Below, one piece after another: positions 49,093 to 57,965 of a stretch of 64,000 nucleotides of DNA. Both the position numbers and the translations under genes were made by a program. The notes beneath the pieces are model-generated. The model had not been told where the DNA came from. It saw nothing but the letters and a program-made list of their open reading frames with translations, and did not search any database. The stretch's first letter is position 1. Each line of letters opens with the position of its first letter. The stretch covers positions 124,001 through 188,000 of the forward strand of contig CAJTZK010000004.1 of the NCBI GenBank assembly GCA_910583785.1, read 5' to 3'. The stretch is from an uncultured Oscillibacter sp. (GTDB lineage: Bacteria; Bacillota; Clostridia; Oscillospirales; Oscillospiraceae).

Positions 49093-49536
49093 TCACAGGT
49101 CCCGTGACAGGACCACCATGTCTGTCAGCTGCCGCCCCGCCTCGAAAACTGGGTGGTCGTAGTGGTCCAGGAAGAAGTCCTTCATCCGTCCGCACTCCCG
49201 GAAGCCGCAGGCCTCGTAAAAGGGCACGGTCAGCGGGCTGTCCCCGGTGCCCGCGAGAAGGCGCGCTCCCCGGCCCCGGCACTGGCGGGCCACGTGTTCC
49301 ACCATTGCCCGCCCATAACCCCGCCGCTGGCTCTCCGGAGCCACGGCGAGGTTTTTGATTTCAAAATCCCCGCCCTCCTCCTCCGTCACCACGCACAGGG
49401 CCCGGAGGCCTCCGTCGTACAGGGCCCAGAGGGTCCCCCGGTCCAGGTATCGGTTTATCATGTCCTCCTGCTCGTCCCCCAGGAGGAGCAGGGGGAGGAA
49501 GTCCCGCTTGTTGTCAGAAATTGTGCGAAATTCCAT
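49093..49536 (-). CDS. GNAT family N-acetyltransferase
   Basis: 147 residues. Acetyl-CoA loop LAVAPESQRRGYGRAMVEHV (about 63-82) with the RRGYG core; late PFYEACGFRECG is the usual beta-6/7 region. Substrate unknown. It stands alone; 170 bp upstream of metK's terminator side hold no gene. Confidence 0.88.
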   Translation of the reverse strand: MEFRTISDNKRDFLPLLLLGDEQEDMINRYLDRGTLWALYDGGLRALCVVTEEEGGDFEIKNLAVAPESQRRGYGRAMVEHVARQCRGRGARLLAGTGDSPLTVPFYEACGFRECGRMKDFFLDHYDHPVFEAGRQLTDMVVLSRDL

Positions 49537-49584
49537 CAGAAACTCCTTTAAAAACCGGGCAGACTAGGCCTGGAGGTGATTTGG

Positions 49585-49767
49585 ATGTACGGCGTGGAAT
49601 ACCTGAGCCTGGAGGACCTTTTGGACCAGGACCCCTCAGCTTACGAATTTTTCCAGACTTTGTCCCCGGAGGTTAAGGCGCTTTTGGAGGAGGACGGCAG
49701 CGTGACCTCCTTTGCCCGCCTCCAGTCCAAGACGGCCCAAATGCGGCGGGCCGGGCTGATGGAGTGA
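49585..49767 (+). CDS. small hypothetical protein
   Basis: 60 residues, acidic, helical, with LSLEDLLDQDPSAYEFF and a basic C-terminal helix. ATG preceded by GGAGGTGATTTGG; an in-frame GTG three codons earlier sits in that site. Short proteins of this build occur in Oscillospiraceae, function unknown. It ends 3 bp before a strong terminator. Confidence 0.7.
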   Translation: MYGVEYLSLEDLLDQDPSAYEFFQTLSPEVKALLEEDGSVTSFARLQSKTAQMRRAGLME

Positions 49768-49769
49768 GA

Positions 49770-49803
49770 AAAGGCCGCCTGGACAGACGCCCAGGCGGCC
49801 TTT
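49770..49803. terminator. bidirectional terminator
   Basis: AAAGGCCGCCTGG (49770-49782) and its complement (49791-49803), between convergent genes. Confidence 0.88.
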
Positions 49804-49811
49804 GCCTTTCA

Positions 49812-51473
49812 TCAGTGCCCCCGCTTGAGGCGGAACTTCTTCGTCTCGTCCTCCAGCTTGTGGACCTCCTCGAAGAGCTCCGAGCTGACGGCGGCGGACT
49901 CCTCGCTGCTGGCGGAGTTCGTCTGGACCACGGCGGAAATCTGGCCGATGCCCTCCGTAACCTGGGCAATGGAGGCGGACTCGGCCCGGACGGCTTCGGC
50001 AATGGTATTGATGGTGGTGTTGGACTGCATGACCAGCTCCAGGGTCTTCTTCAGGGACTCGGAGACCTGGCCCACGATGCGGCTGCCCTGCTCCGTGGCC
50101 TGGACGGAGTTGTCGATGAGGTCCTTGGTGGCCTTGGCGGCCTCGTCGGACCGGGTGGCCAGGGAGCGCACCTCGTCGGCGACGACGGCGAAGCCCTTTC
50201 CGGCGCTGCCCGCCCGGGCGGCTTCCACGGCGGCGTTCAGGGCCAGGATGTTGGTCTGGAAGGCGATGTCCTCAATGGTGGCGATGATCCGCCCAATCTG
50301 TTCGGAGGACTTGGTGATGTCGCTCATGGCGGAAACCATCTGCTCCATCTGCTGGCCGCTGATGGTCACCTGCTCGCCCGTGAGGCGGGCGCTTTCCAGG
50401 GCGGCGGCGGCGGACTGGACATTCTGCTCCGCGCCCTTGGAGAGATCGTCCAGGGTGGCGTAGAGCTCCTCCACGGCGCTGGCCTGCTCCGTGGCTCCCT
50501 GGGCCAGGGCCTGGGCGCCGCTGGAGAGCTGCCCGGCGTTGCTGGAAACCCGGCCCTGGGTGTGGACGATGCTGCCCAGGGTGTCGGAGATGGTGGCGGT
50601 GAAGCTGTTCAGGGAGGACTCGATGGACTGGAAGTCGCCGATATAGGGCGTGGAGGTGGAGACATCGAAGTTCCCCTGGGACAGCTGGTCCATGATGCGG
50701 TTGATGTCCTCCACGTAGCTGTTGATCAGGGCCATGGATTTCTCCAGGGTCTTGGACAGCTCGCCCAGCTCGTTCCCGGACTGGTACTCCATCTTCAGGT
50801 CCAGGCGGCCCTCCTGGAGGGGACGGGCCCGGTCGGTGATGAGCAGGATGGGCTTCACCACGTGCTTGCCCACGTAGGTGACCAGGCTGATGAGGCAGAA
50901 CAGCGCCAGAACCAGGCAGAGGAAGCACACCAGCTGCATCTGGAGAATCATGGTGTGCATGCGGGCTAAGCCGTCGTTGTTGGCGGTGGTTTCCATTTCC
51001 ACAATCTTGTCCAGCTTGCCCACCAGGGTGGTGATGTTGGACAGGATGGTTTCCTGGTAATAGTTCTGGGCCTGGGCGGGGCTGGTTTTCAGCAGGTTCA
51101 GCACATGGGTGGCGGACTCGTGAATTTCCTTATGCAGGGGCTCCAGCTCGCTGCGCAGGGACGAAATGGTGGGGTCGCTGATTTCCTCGCTCCCGTAAAT
51201 CCACTGGCCCAGGGTGCAAGCGGTGGGATCGGTGCTTCCGGTGAACTCGGCCCCGGCGTACAGGGCGTTGCTGAGGCCGCTGGCCCAGCGGTAATGGGCG
51301 GTCTCCGCCCCCTGGGCCCGCTGGAGCAGCTCGGCGGCCTGGGTATTGGTGTTCTGGACGCTCTGGATGCGCAGAATATTTGCCGTGGTCACGAAGCTGA
51401 ACAGCAGAATGGAGACCAGGGCTGCGATCGCGCGGATCCATACGGTTTTCTTAATACTTTGTTTCATGTTCAT
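49812..51473 (-). CDS. methyl-accepting chemotaxis protein with CZB-type sensor
   Basis: 553 residues. Membrane helices at about 12-34 and 185-207 enclose an extracytoplasmic region of 150 residues with H60, C86 (in CTLGQWIYG), H114 and H118, the 3His/1Cys pattern of chemoreceptor zinc-binding domains. A HAMP domain follows and then a signalling domain with the hairpin tip EDIAFQTNILALNAAVEAAR. CZB domains sense zinc or oxidants such as hypochlorite. No che or flagellar genes are in the window. ATG with GGGAGG upstream; promoter at 51519-51546. Confidence 0.9.
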   Translation of the reverse strand: MNMKQSIKKTVWIRAIAALVSILLFSFVTTANILRIQSVQNTNTQAAELLQRAQGAETAHYRWASGLSNALYAGAEFTGSTDPTACTLGQWIYGSEEISDPTISSLRSELEPLHKEIHESATHVLNLLKTSPAQAQNYYQETILSNITTLVGKLDKIVEMETTANNDGLARMHTMILQMQLVCFLCLVLALFCLISLVTYVGKHVVKPILLITDRARPLQEGRLDLKMEYQSGNELGELSKTLEKSMALINSYVEDINRIMDQLSQGNFDVSTSTPYIGDFQSIESSLNSFTATISDTLGSIVHTQGRVSSNAGQLSSGAQALAQGATEQASAVEELYATLDDLSKGAEQNVQSAAAALESARLTGEQVTISGQQMEQMVSAMSDITKSSEQIGRIIATIEDIAFQTNILALNAAVEAARAGSAGKGFAVVADEVRSLATRSDEAAKATKDLIDNSVQATEQGSRIVGQVSESLKKTLELVMQSNTTINTIAEAVRAESASIAQVTEGIGQISAVVQTNSASSEESAAVSSELFEEVHKLEDETKKFRLKRGH

Positions 51474-51518
51474 AAACTATGTAACCTCCCACTCGGTTTT
51501 AAACTGGGCAATGGTTTT

Positions 51519-51546
51519 ATTATAGCATACTTCCATCATAATGCAA
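51519..51546 (-). promoter_or_regulatory. promoter of the chemoreceptor gene
   Basis: Minus strand TTGCAT (51546-51541), 16-nt spacer, TATAAT (51524-51519). Confidence 0.6.
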
Positions 51547-51760
51547 CAGCAACCGGAAAGTTGCCCGTGAAAATTTTTCCCAAGGGCCGCCCGTTCAGCA
51601 AAATCACGAAAACGGTTGTCCGCCAGGGGAGGACTGCGTCTGGGCAAAAATTTCCCGGGGGTTTAAAATGTCCTCCCTGGAAAGACAAACGAGCGCCGGA
51701 TTGAAAACGCGGCTCCCGGAATCGGCAAAATCCGGAAAATCTTTCTGTGAAGAATTTATC

Positions 51761-51789
51761 TTGCAAAATTGGGAAAAAGGACGTAGAAT
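51761..51789 (+). promoter_or_regulatory. promoter of the liv operon
   Basis: TTGCAA, 17-nt spacer, TAGAAT, about 50 nt before livK. The 51547-51760 stretch between the two divergent promoters holds no supported gene. Confidence 0.6.
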
Positions 51790-51839
51790 AGGCGGCATAC
51801 TAGGGATGGAAGGTCCCGTTTAATAGGAGGATGAAAAGA

Positions 51840-53030
51840 ATGAAAAAGTTTTTTGCAACGCTCCTGGCCCTGGCCATGGCGCTGAGCCTGGCCGCCTGTG
51901 GCGGCGGCAGCGGCGGCGCCCAGCCCTCCGGCGGTTCCGGCTCTGGCGGGGATAAGGTGGTCAAGATCGGCGTGTTCGAGCCCGCCACCGGCGACTCCGG
52001 CGCGGGCGGCAAGCAGGAGATGCTGGGTATGCAGTACGCCAACAAGGAGACCCCCACGGTGGTAATCGGCGGGGAGACTTATAGCGTCGAGCTAGTCTAC
52101 GCCGACAACGCCTCTTCCGCCGACAAGGCGCCCACCGCCGCCTCCCAGCTGGTGAGCCAGGACGTGAGCCTGGTGCTGGGTACCTATGGCTCCGGCTGCG
52201 CCATCGCGGGAGGCCCCGTCTTCGGCGAGGCGGGCCTGGCCGCCATCGGCGTCACCTGCACGAATCCCGGCGTCACCGCGGGCAACGACTACTATTTCCG
52301 CATCTGCTTCCTGGACCCCTTCCAGGGCACCATCCTGGCCAACTTCGCCAGCGAGAAGTTCTCCGCCAAGAAGGCCTACCTCCTGGGCGAGCTGGGCAAC
52401 GACTATGACCAGGGCCTCCTGAACTACTTTGAGCAGGCGTTTGAGGGCGAGGTGGTAAAGGACTCCTTCCCTCCCAACACCTCCGACTTCTCCACTTACC
52501 TGAACAAGGCCGTGGCCGAGGGCGCGGACGTCATCTTCTGCCCCGTGTCCATCGCCTACTCCACCCAGATTGTGAAGCTGGCGGCCTCCATGAACCTGGA
52601 TATCGCCATCCTGGGCTCCGACACCCTGGACAACAACAAGGTCCTGGACGCCGCCAAGGGCTCCAATGTGAAGCTCTACGTCTCCACCTTCTACCAGGAG
52701 GGCGGCTCTCCCGAGTTTGACGAGGGCATCAAGGCCTGGCTGGCGGAGGATTCCACCGCCATGACCAACAACGGGGGAGACGACACCATTGCGGCGGTGA
52801 CCGCCATGGGCTACGACGCCTACTACGTGGCCCTGGAGGCCCTGAAGGCCGCAGGCTCTACCGACAAGGCCGCCGTCAAGGCCGCCCTGCCCAGCCTCCA
52901 GTACACGGGCGTCTCCGGCGCGATTGCCTTTGACGACGTGGGCGACGCCATCCGGGATACCGCCTATATCAAGACGGCGGACAACGCCGCCGGGGCCTGG
53001 ACCCTGGAGACCGTCCAGACCGCCAAGTAA
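51840..53030 (+). CDS. livK: branched-chain amino acid ABC transporter, substrate-binding lipoprotein
   Basis: 396 residues. Signal peptide with lipobox LAAC, then a Gly/Ser linker and a two-lobed type I periplasmic-binding fold beginning VVKIGVFEPATGDSGAGGK. Binds Leu/Ile/Val or related amino acids outside the cell and delivers them to LivHMGF. The ATG at 51840 has AGGAGG nine bases upstream; the ATG at 51831 is directly on that site. Followed by two hairpins before the permease genes. Confidence 0.92.
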   Translation: MKKFFATLLALAMALSLAACGGGSGGAQPSGGSGSGGDKVVKIGVFEPATGDSGAGGKQEMLGMQYANKETPTVVIGGETYSVELVYADNASSADKAPTAASQLVSQDVSLVLGTYGSGCAIAGGPVFGEAGLAAIGVTCTNPGVTAGNDYYFRICFLDPFQGTILANFASEKFSAKKAYLLGELGNDYDQGLLNYFEQAFEGEVVKDSFPPNTSDFSTYLNKAVAEGADVIFCPVSIAYSTQIVKLAASMNLDIAILGSDTLDNNKVLDAAKGSNVKLYVSTFYQEGGSPEFDEGIKAWLAEDSTAMTNNGGDDTIAAVTAMGYDAYYVALEALKAAGSTDKAAVKAALPSLQYTGVSGAIAFDDVGDAIRDTAYIKTADNAAGAWTLETVQTAK

Positions 53031-53059
53031 AAACCGGATACCCGCTCTTCCATCCGCTG

Positions 53060-53140
53060 GCCTGCCGGGGGAACACCCTCCGGCAGGCGTCGGCGTTTCA
53101 CAGGGCTGCCTCGAAAGGGGCTGGTTCAGCCTTTTTCGAG
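53060..53140 (+). terminator. two hairpins between livK and livH
   Basis: A GC-rich stem (GCCTGCCGG and complement, 53060-53088) and a second one (CTCGAAA...TTTCGAG, 53110-53140) with an internal T-run. They probably stop part of the transcripts and stabilise livK mRNA, giving more binding protein than permease. Confidence 0.55.
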
Positions 53141-53189
53141 ACGGTCCTCCGCGTCCCCCATATCTTTAAAGACAAGGGAGGGTTCCCTC

Positions 53190-54065
53190 GTGCAATACGC
53201 CATTTCCATTCTGCTCTCCGGCGTGTCCCTGGGCGGGCAGTACGCCCTGATTGCCATTGGGTACACCATGGTCTACGGTATCCTGCGCCTGATCAACTTC
53301 GCCCACGGCGACGTGTTCATGGTGGCGGGCCTGATGATGGTCTACCTCACCGCCAGCCTGCCCCTGGCGGCGTCCATCCCCCTGGTGCTGGTCCTGACGG
53401 TGCTGCTGGGCTTCATCATCGAGCGGGCGGCCTACAAGCCCCTGCGGGAGGCGCCCCGGATGAGCGTCATGATCTCCGCCATCGGCGTGAGCTACCTGCT
53501 CCAGAACCTGGCTACCTATGTTACCGGAGGCCTGCCCAAGATGTACCCGGAGATTCCGGGCATCTCCAACACCATTACCATCGCCGGGGCGCCCACCAAG
53601 GTGGTTACCATCGTGACGCCCATTTTGGTGCTGGCGCTGGTGGCGGCCCTGACCCAGCTGATCCACCACACCAAGGTGGGCATGGCCATGCGGGCCGTGG
53701 CCAAGGACTTCGAGACCGCCCAGCTCATGGGCATCAAGATCAACGCGGTCATCTCCGCCACCTTCGTCATCGGGTCCTTCCTGGCGGCGGTGGGCTCCGT
53801 GCTGTATTTTACGAACTACCAGTCCATCGTCCCCCTTTCCGGCGCGCTGCCGGGGCTCCGGGCCTTTGTGGCGGCGGTGTTCGGGGGCATCGGGTCCATC
53901 CCCGGGGCGGTGGTGGGGGCCTTCATCATCGGCCTTTCCGAGAGCGTTATCAAGGGCTCCAGCTGGAGTATTTTCTCCGACGCCTTCACCTTCGCCCTGC
54001 TCATCATCATCCTGGTGGTGAAGCCCACGGGCCTCTTCGGTGAAAAGGTCACCGACAAAGTGTAA
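53190..54065 (+). CDS. livH: branched-chain amino acid ABC transporter permease LivH
   Basis: 291 residues, eight membrane helices. Opens with the usual LLSGVSLGGQYALIAIGYTMVYGILRLINFAHG and has the late GGIGSIPGAVVGA loop that contacts the ATPase. Starts at GTG with GGGAGGG upstream. Forms the membrane pore with LivM. Confidence 0.94.
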   Translation: MQYAISILLSGVSLGGQYALIAIGYTMVYGILRLINFAHGDVFMVAGLMMVYLTASLPLAASIPLVLVLTVLLGFIIERAAYKPLREAPRMSVMISAIGVSYLLQNLATYVTGGLPKMYPEIPGISNTITIAGAPTKVVTIVTPILVLALVAALTQLIHHTKVGMAMRAVAKDFETAQLMGIKINAVISATFVIGSFLAAVGSVLYFTNYQSIVPLSGALPGLRAFVAAVFGGIGSIPGAVVGAFIIGLSESVIKGSSWSIFSDAFTFALLIIILVVKPTGLFGEKVTDKV

Positions 54066-54078
54066 GGGGGCGGACGGT

Positions 54079-55221
54079 ATGAAGAAAACGGTAAGCAAGA
54101 GCGCCTGGGCCACCCTGCTCTGTGTGGCGGCCCTGCTGGCGCTGGTGGTCATCCTGGAAAACGTGCTGGACCCCAACAAGAACATCATGGTCTTCACGGC
54201 CCTGAAAAAAGGCGCGGTCTACGCCCTGGTGGCCGTGTCCATGAATCTGCTCAACGGCTTTACGGGCCTCTTTTCCCTGGGGCAGGCGGGCTTCATGCTG
54301 CTGGGCGCGTACACCTACGCCATTTTGACCATCCCCGTGGCGCAGCGGGACGCCGTGTACTATATCTACAACGGCTCCGCCATCAATTTCTCCCTGCCAG
54401 AGCTCTTCGGCGGCGGGGCCTTCGGCCTGGTCCTGGGAGTGGTGCTGGCGCTGGCCCTGGGGGGCTGCGTGGCGGCGGCGGTGGCCTGGCTCATCGGCCT
54501 GCCCGTGCTGCGTTTGAAAAGCGATTACCTGGCCATCGCCACCCTGGGCTTCGGCGAGATCATCCGGGCGGTGTTCCAGTGGGATAAGCTGGGCCCCGTC
54601 ACCAACGGCGCCAACGCCCTGAAAAACTTTCCCACCTTCTCCAGCTTCAATATTACAAACGGCTCCGGGGAGACGGTGCTGCGCCTTTCCACCTTTACGG
54701 CCTTCCTGCTGGCGGGGGCCTGCATCGCCGTCATTGTGCTGCTGATCAATTCCACCTACGGCCGGGCCTTCAAGGCCATCCGGGACGACGAGGTGGCGGC
54801 GGAGGCCATGGGCATCAACCTCTCCAAGCACAAGCGGCTGGCCTTTGTCATCAGCTCCTTCTTCGCCGGGGTGGGGGGCGGCATGTTCGCCATGTTTGCC
54901 AACCAGGCCCAGGCCAAGACCTTCACCACTGCCATGACCTATGAGATCCTGCTGATTGTGGTCATCGGCGGCATCGGCTCCGTCTCGGGCAGCTGCATCG
55001 CGGCTTTTTTGTACGTGGCCGCCAGCGAGTGGTGGCTCCGCTTCCTGGACGCGGAGACCTTCATCGGCGGGTTCAAGGTGCCCCTGCTCCGCAATGGCTT
55101 CCGTATGGTGGTCTTCTCCGTGGTCATCATGATCGTGGTGCTGTTCTTCCGGAGGGGCATCATGGGAGACAAGGAGCTGCCGGACCTCTTGGAGAAACGC
55201 CGGAAGGAGAGGGCAAAATGA
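54079..55221 (+). CDS. livM: branched-chain amino acid ABC transporter permease LivM
   Basis: 380 residues, about nine membrane helices; LNGFTGLFSLGQAGFMLLGAY and IGGIGSVSGSCIAA are the LivM hallmarks. The ATG at 54079 has AAGGGGGCGG upstream; a longer frame overlaps livH without a ribosome binding site. Its stop overlaps the livG start by 4 bp. Confidence 0.94.
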   Translation: MKKTVSKSAWATLLCVAALLALVVILENVLDPNKNIMVFTALKKGAVYALVAVSMNLLNGFTGLFSLGQAGFMLLGAYTYAILTIPVAQRDAVYYIYNGSAINFSLPELFGGGAFGLVLGVVLALALGGCVAAAVAWLIGLPVLRLKSDYLAIATLGFGEIIRAVFQWDKLGPVTNGANALKNFPTFSSFNITNGSGETVLRLSTFTAFLLAGACIAVIVLLINSTYGRAFKAIRDDEVAAEAMGINLSKHKRLAFVISSFFAGVGGGMFAMFANQAQAKTFTTAMTYEILLIVVIGGIGSVSGSCIAAFLYVAASEWWLRFLDAETFIGGFKVPLLRNGFRMVVFSVVIMIVVLFFRRGIMGDKELPDLLEKRRKERAK

Positions 55222-56060
55222 GCGAGAACGTATTGAAAGTGGAAAACGCCACCATGCAGTTCGGCGGCGTGGTGGCGGTGGATAACCTCAATCTGGAGGT
55301 AAACCGGGGGGAGATCGTGGCCCTCATCGGGCCCAACGGCGCGGGGAAGACCACGGCCTTCAACGTCATCACGGGCGTGTACCAGCCCACCAACGGGGCC
55401 GTGTGGTTCCGGGGGGAGAAGATCGTGGAAAACCACCCCCAGGGGAAGATGAAGCAGCAGTACAAGGGGGAGCACGCCGGGGACTACACCCAGGTCCTGG
55501 CCCCCACCCCGGACAAGGTGACCCGGCTGGGCATGGCCCGGACCTTCCAGAACATCCGTCTGTGGAAGTCCCAGACGGTGTTTGACAACGTGCTGATCGC
55601 CAAGCACTGCCGGGCCGCCAGCAATGTCTTTACGGCCACCTTCCGCCTGAACCGGAAGGAGGAGGCGGCCCAGCGGGAGAACGTGCTGGAGCTGCTGGAG
55701 ACCGTGGGCCTGGCGGACGTGAAAGACGAGCTGGCCACCTCCCTGCCCTATGGCAAGCAGCGGCGGCTGGAGATTGCCCGGGCCCTGGCGGCGGAGCCGA
55801 AGCTGCTGCTGCTGGATGAACCGGCGGCGGGCATGAACCCCCAGGAGACCGAGGAGCTGACGGCCTTCATCGGCGAAATCCGGGACCGCTTCTATTTGAC
55901 GGTGTTCCTCATTGAGCACCACATGAACCTGGTCATGAACATCTCCGACCGGATTTACGTCCTGGACTTCGGCAAGCTGATTGCCCAGGGCGACCCGGCG
56001 GCAATTCAAAACGACAAGCGCGTCATTGACGCCTACCTGGGGGTGAGCGAGGATGCTTAA
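55218..56060 (+). CDS. livG: branched-chain amino acid ABC transporter ATPase LivG
   Basis: 280 residues. Walker A GPNGAGKTT (about 37-45), signature LPYGKQRRLEIARAL (a usual LivG variant of LSGGQ), Walker B LLLLDEPAAG. Energises LivHM. An inserted stretch between Walker A and the signature (ENHPQGKMKQQYKGEHAGDY) is longer than in most LivG. The ATG overlaps livM's stop. Confidence 0.94.
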   Translation: MSENVLKVENATMQFGGVVAVDNLNLEVNRGEIVALIGPNGAGKTTAFNVITGVYQPTNGAVWFRGEKIVENHPQGKMKQQYKGEHAGDYTQVLAPTPDKVTRLGMARTFQNIRLWKSQTVFDNVLIAKHCRAASNVFTATFRLNRKEEAAQRENVLELLETVGLADVKDELATSLPYGKQRRLEIARALAAEPKLLLLDEPAAGMNPQETEELTAFIGEIRDRFYLTVFLIEHHMNLVMNISDRIYVLDFGKLIAQGDPAAIQNDKRVIDAYLGVSEDA

Positions 56061-56763
56061 AATTGAAAACCTCCACGTCAGCTACGGCGGCATCCAGGCC
56101 CTCCGGGGCATCTCCCTGGAGGTGCCCGACGGTAAGATTGTTACGCTGATCGGCGCCAACGGCGCGGGCAAGTCCACCACCCTGCGGACCATCACGGGCC
56201 TTGTCAAGGCGTCCTCCGGTTCCATCCAGTGGAACGGCGGGGAGCTGCTGGGGAAGCCCATTGACAAGATCGTGGGCGCGGGCATCGCCATGAGCCCCGA
56301 GGGGCGGCGGGTCTTCGCTGATATGTCGGTGCTGGAGAACCTCCGCATCGGGGCCTACCTCCGGAAGGACAAGGCGGAAATTGAGAAGGACGTCCAGTGG
56401 GTCTACAGCCTCTTCCCCCGGCTGGAGGAGCGGAGCTGGCAGCTGGCGGGCACCCTCTCCGGCGGCGAGCAGCAGATGCTGGCCGTTGGGCGGGCGCTGA
56501 TGTCCCGCCCCAAGCTGATGATGCTGGACGAACCCTCCCTGGGCCTGGCGCCCTTGGTGGTGCAGGACATTTTCTCCATCATCAGGGAAATCAACAAGCA
56601 GGGCGTGACGGTGCTCCTCATTGAGCAGAACGCCAACATGGCCCTGAAAATCGCGGACCTGGCCTATGTGCTGGAGACGGGGAACATCACCATGTCCGGC
56701 ACCGGGGCGGAGCTCCTGGCCAACGAGAAGGTCCGGGAGGCGTACCTGGGCAAGAACGGCTGA
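56053..56763 (+). CDS. livF: branched-chain amino acid ABC transporter ATPase LivF
   Basis: 236 residues. Walker A GANGAGKST, signature LSGGEQQMLAVGRAL, Walker B LMMLDEPSLGLAP. Second ATPase of the heterodimer. Start lies 8 bp inside livG. A strong terminator follows. Confidence 0.94.
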   Translation: MLKIENLHVSYGGIQALRGISLEVPDGKIVTLIGANGAGKSTTLRTITGLVKASSGSIQWNGGELLGKPIDKIVGAGIAMSPEGRRVFADMSVLENLRIGAYLRKDKAEIEKDVQWVYSLFPRLEERSWQLAGTLSGGEQQMLAVGRALMSRPKLMMLDEPSLGLAPLVVQDIFSIIREINKQGVTVLLIEQNANMALKIADLAYVLETGNITMSGTGAELLANEKVREAYLGKNG

Positions 56764-56775
56764 AAAAACTACTGC

Positions 56776-56806
56776 GGGAGAGGCCCTCAGGGGCCTCTCC
56801 CTTTTT
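56776..56806 (+). terminator. terminator of the liv operon
   Basis: GGGAGAGGCCC (56776-56786) and its complement (56791-56801), followed by TTTTT. Confidence 0.92.
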
Positions 56807-56887
56807 GCCCGTTTTCTACCCGCGGGGGGAAAAGGGAAGGGCTTGGAAATCCCCTAAAAAAATTCACAGTTAGCGCCAACAAAGCAC

Positions 56888-56916
56888 TGGACAAGGGATA
56901 AATAGTTTGCTATAAT
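56888..56916 (+). promoter_or_regulatory. promoter of the fructokinase-amylosucrase pair
   Basis: TGGACA, 17-nt spacer, TATAAT, with a 90-nt leader. The palindrome AATCGATT just downstream could be an operator, but this is weak. Confidence 0.65.
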
Positions 56917-57008
56917 CCAGGGCAATCGATTACGGAGCGGGGAACTGGCGGAAAAAGGACATTTTTTCCAGCCGCTTCATAAAATAAGACGGATAGGAGG
57001 CCAGCAGA

Positions 57009-57965
57009 ATGGACGTGACGGCAATTGGTGAGATTTTGATTGACTTGACCCAGACGGGAACCAACGGGGCGGGGGTACCCCAGTTCTCCGCCAACCCCGG
57101 CGGCGCGCCCGCCAACGTCGCGGTGGCGGCGGCCCGGCTGGGGGCCAGGTCCGCCTTTTGGGGCAAGGTGGGGGACGACGGGTTCGGGGCCTACCTGCGT
57201 AAGGTGCTGGCGGACAACGGCGTGGACGCCTCCGGCCTGCGCACGGGGAGCCAGCCCACCACCATGGCCATCGTCTCCGTGGACGGGAGCGGGGAGCGGA
57301 GCTTCCGCTTCCTCCGGGGGGCGGACCGGGACATCTGCCCGGAGGAGGTGGACGAGGACGCGGTCCTGGGGACGAAAATCCTCCACTTCGGCTCCGTCAG
57401 CCTGACGGCGGGCATGAGCCGCAGCGCCACTATCTTTGCCGCCCGGACGGCCCACAAGCACGGGGGCCTGGTGAGCTATGACCCCAACTACCGCCCCGCC
57501 CTCTGGGCGAACCAGGCCGAGGCGGCGGAGTGGATGACCATTCCCCTGCCCCTGGTGGACATCATCAAGCTGGCGGAGGAGGAGCTGCCCCTGCTCACCG
57601 GGACCGCGGACCTGGAGGAGGGGACCCGCATCCTGGAGGACCGGGGCCTGTCCCTGATTCTGGTGACCCTGGGGGGCCAGGGCGTGTTCTGCCGCTGGAG
57701 GGGGGAGACTTGGCGCCAGCCCGGCGTCCCCGTCAAGGTGGCGGACACCAACGGCGCGGGGGACACCTTCCTGGGGGCCGTCCTGAGCCGCCTGTGCCAG
57801 CGCGGGGAGAGGCCCCTGGAGGGCTTGGCCCGGGCGGAGCTGAAGGACATCCTGGCCTTCGCCAACCGGGCGGCGGCGTTCACCTGCTCCCGCAGCGGGG
57901 CCATTCCCGCCATGCCCACGCGGGAGGAATTGTTTGACAGGGAAGGAGCGCCCCGGCTGCCATGA
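57009..57965 (+). CDS. PfkB-family fructokinase
   Basis: 318 residues. Ribokinase/PfkB fold: NPGGAPANVAVAAARLG near the N terminus and DTNGAGDTFLGAVLS with the catalytic Asp near residue 250. The family's best match by pattern is ScrK-type fructokinase. Its start is set by GGATAGGAGG. It overlaps the amylosucrase gene by 4 bp; amylosucrase frees fructose from sucrose, so phosphorylating fructose is the logical job. Confidence 0.85.
   Translation: MDVTAIGEILIDLTQTGTNGAGVPQFSANPGGAPANVAVAAARLGARSAFWGKVGDDGFGAYLRKVLADNGVDASGLRTGSQPTTMAIVSVDGSGERSFRFLRGADRDICPEEVDEDAVLGTKILHFGSVSLTAGMSRSATIFAARTAHKHGGLVSYDPNYRPALWANQAEAAEWMTIPLPLVDIIKLAEEELPLLTGTADLEEGTRILEDRGLSLILVTLGGQGVFCRWRGETWRQPGVPVKVADTNGAGDTFLGAVLSRLCQRGERPLEGLARAELKDILAFANRAAAFTCSRSGAIPAMPTREELFDREGAPRLP

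Noticed and set aside
56924..56931. LacI-type operator at AATCGATT behind the fructokinase promoter
   Set aside because: An 8-bp palindrome alone is too weak and no regulator gene is adjacent.
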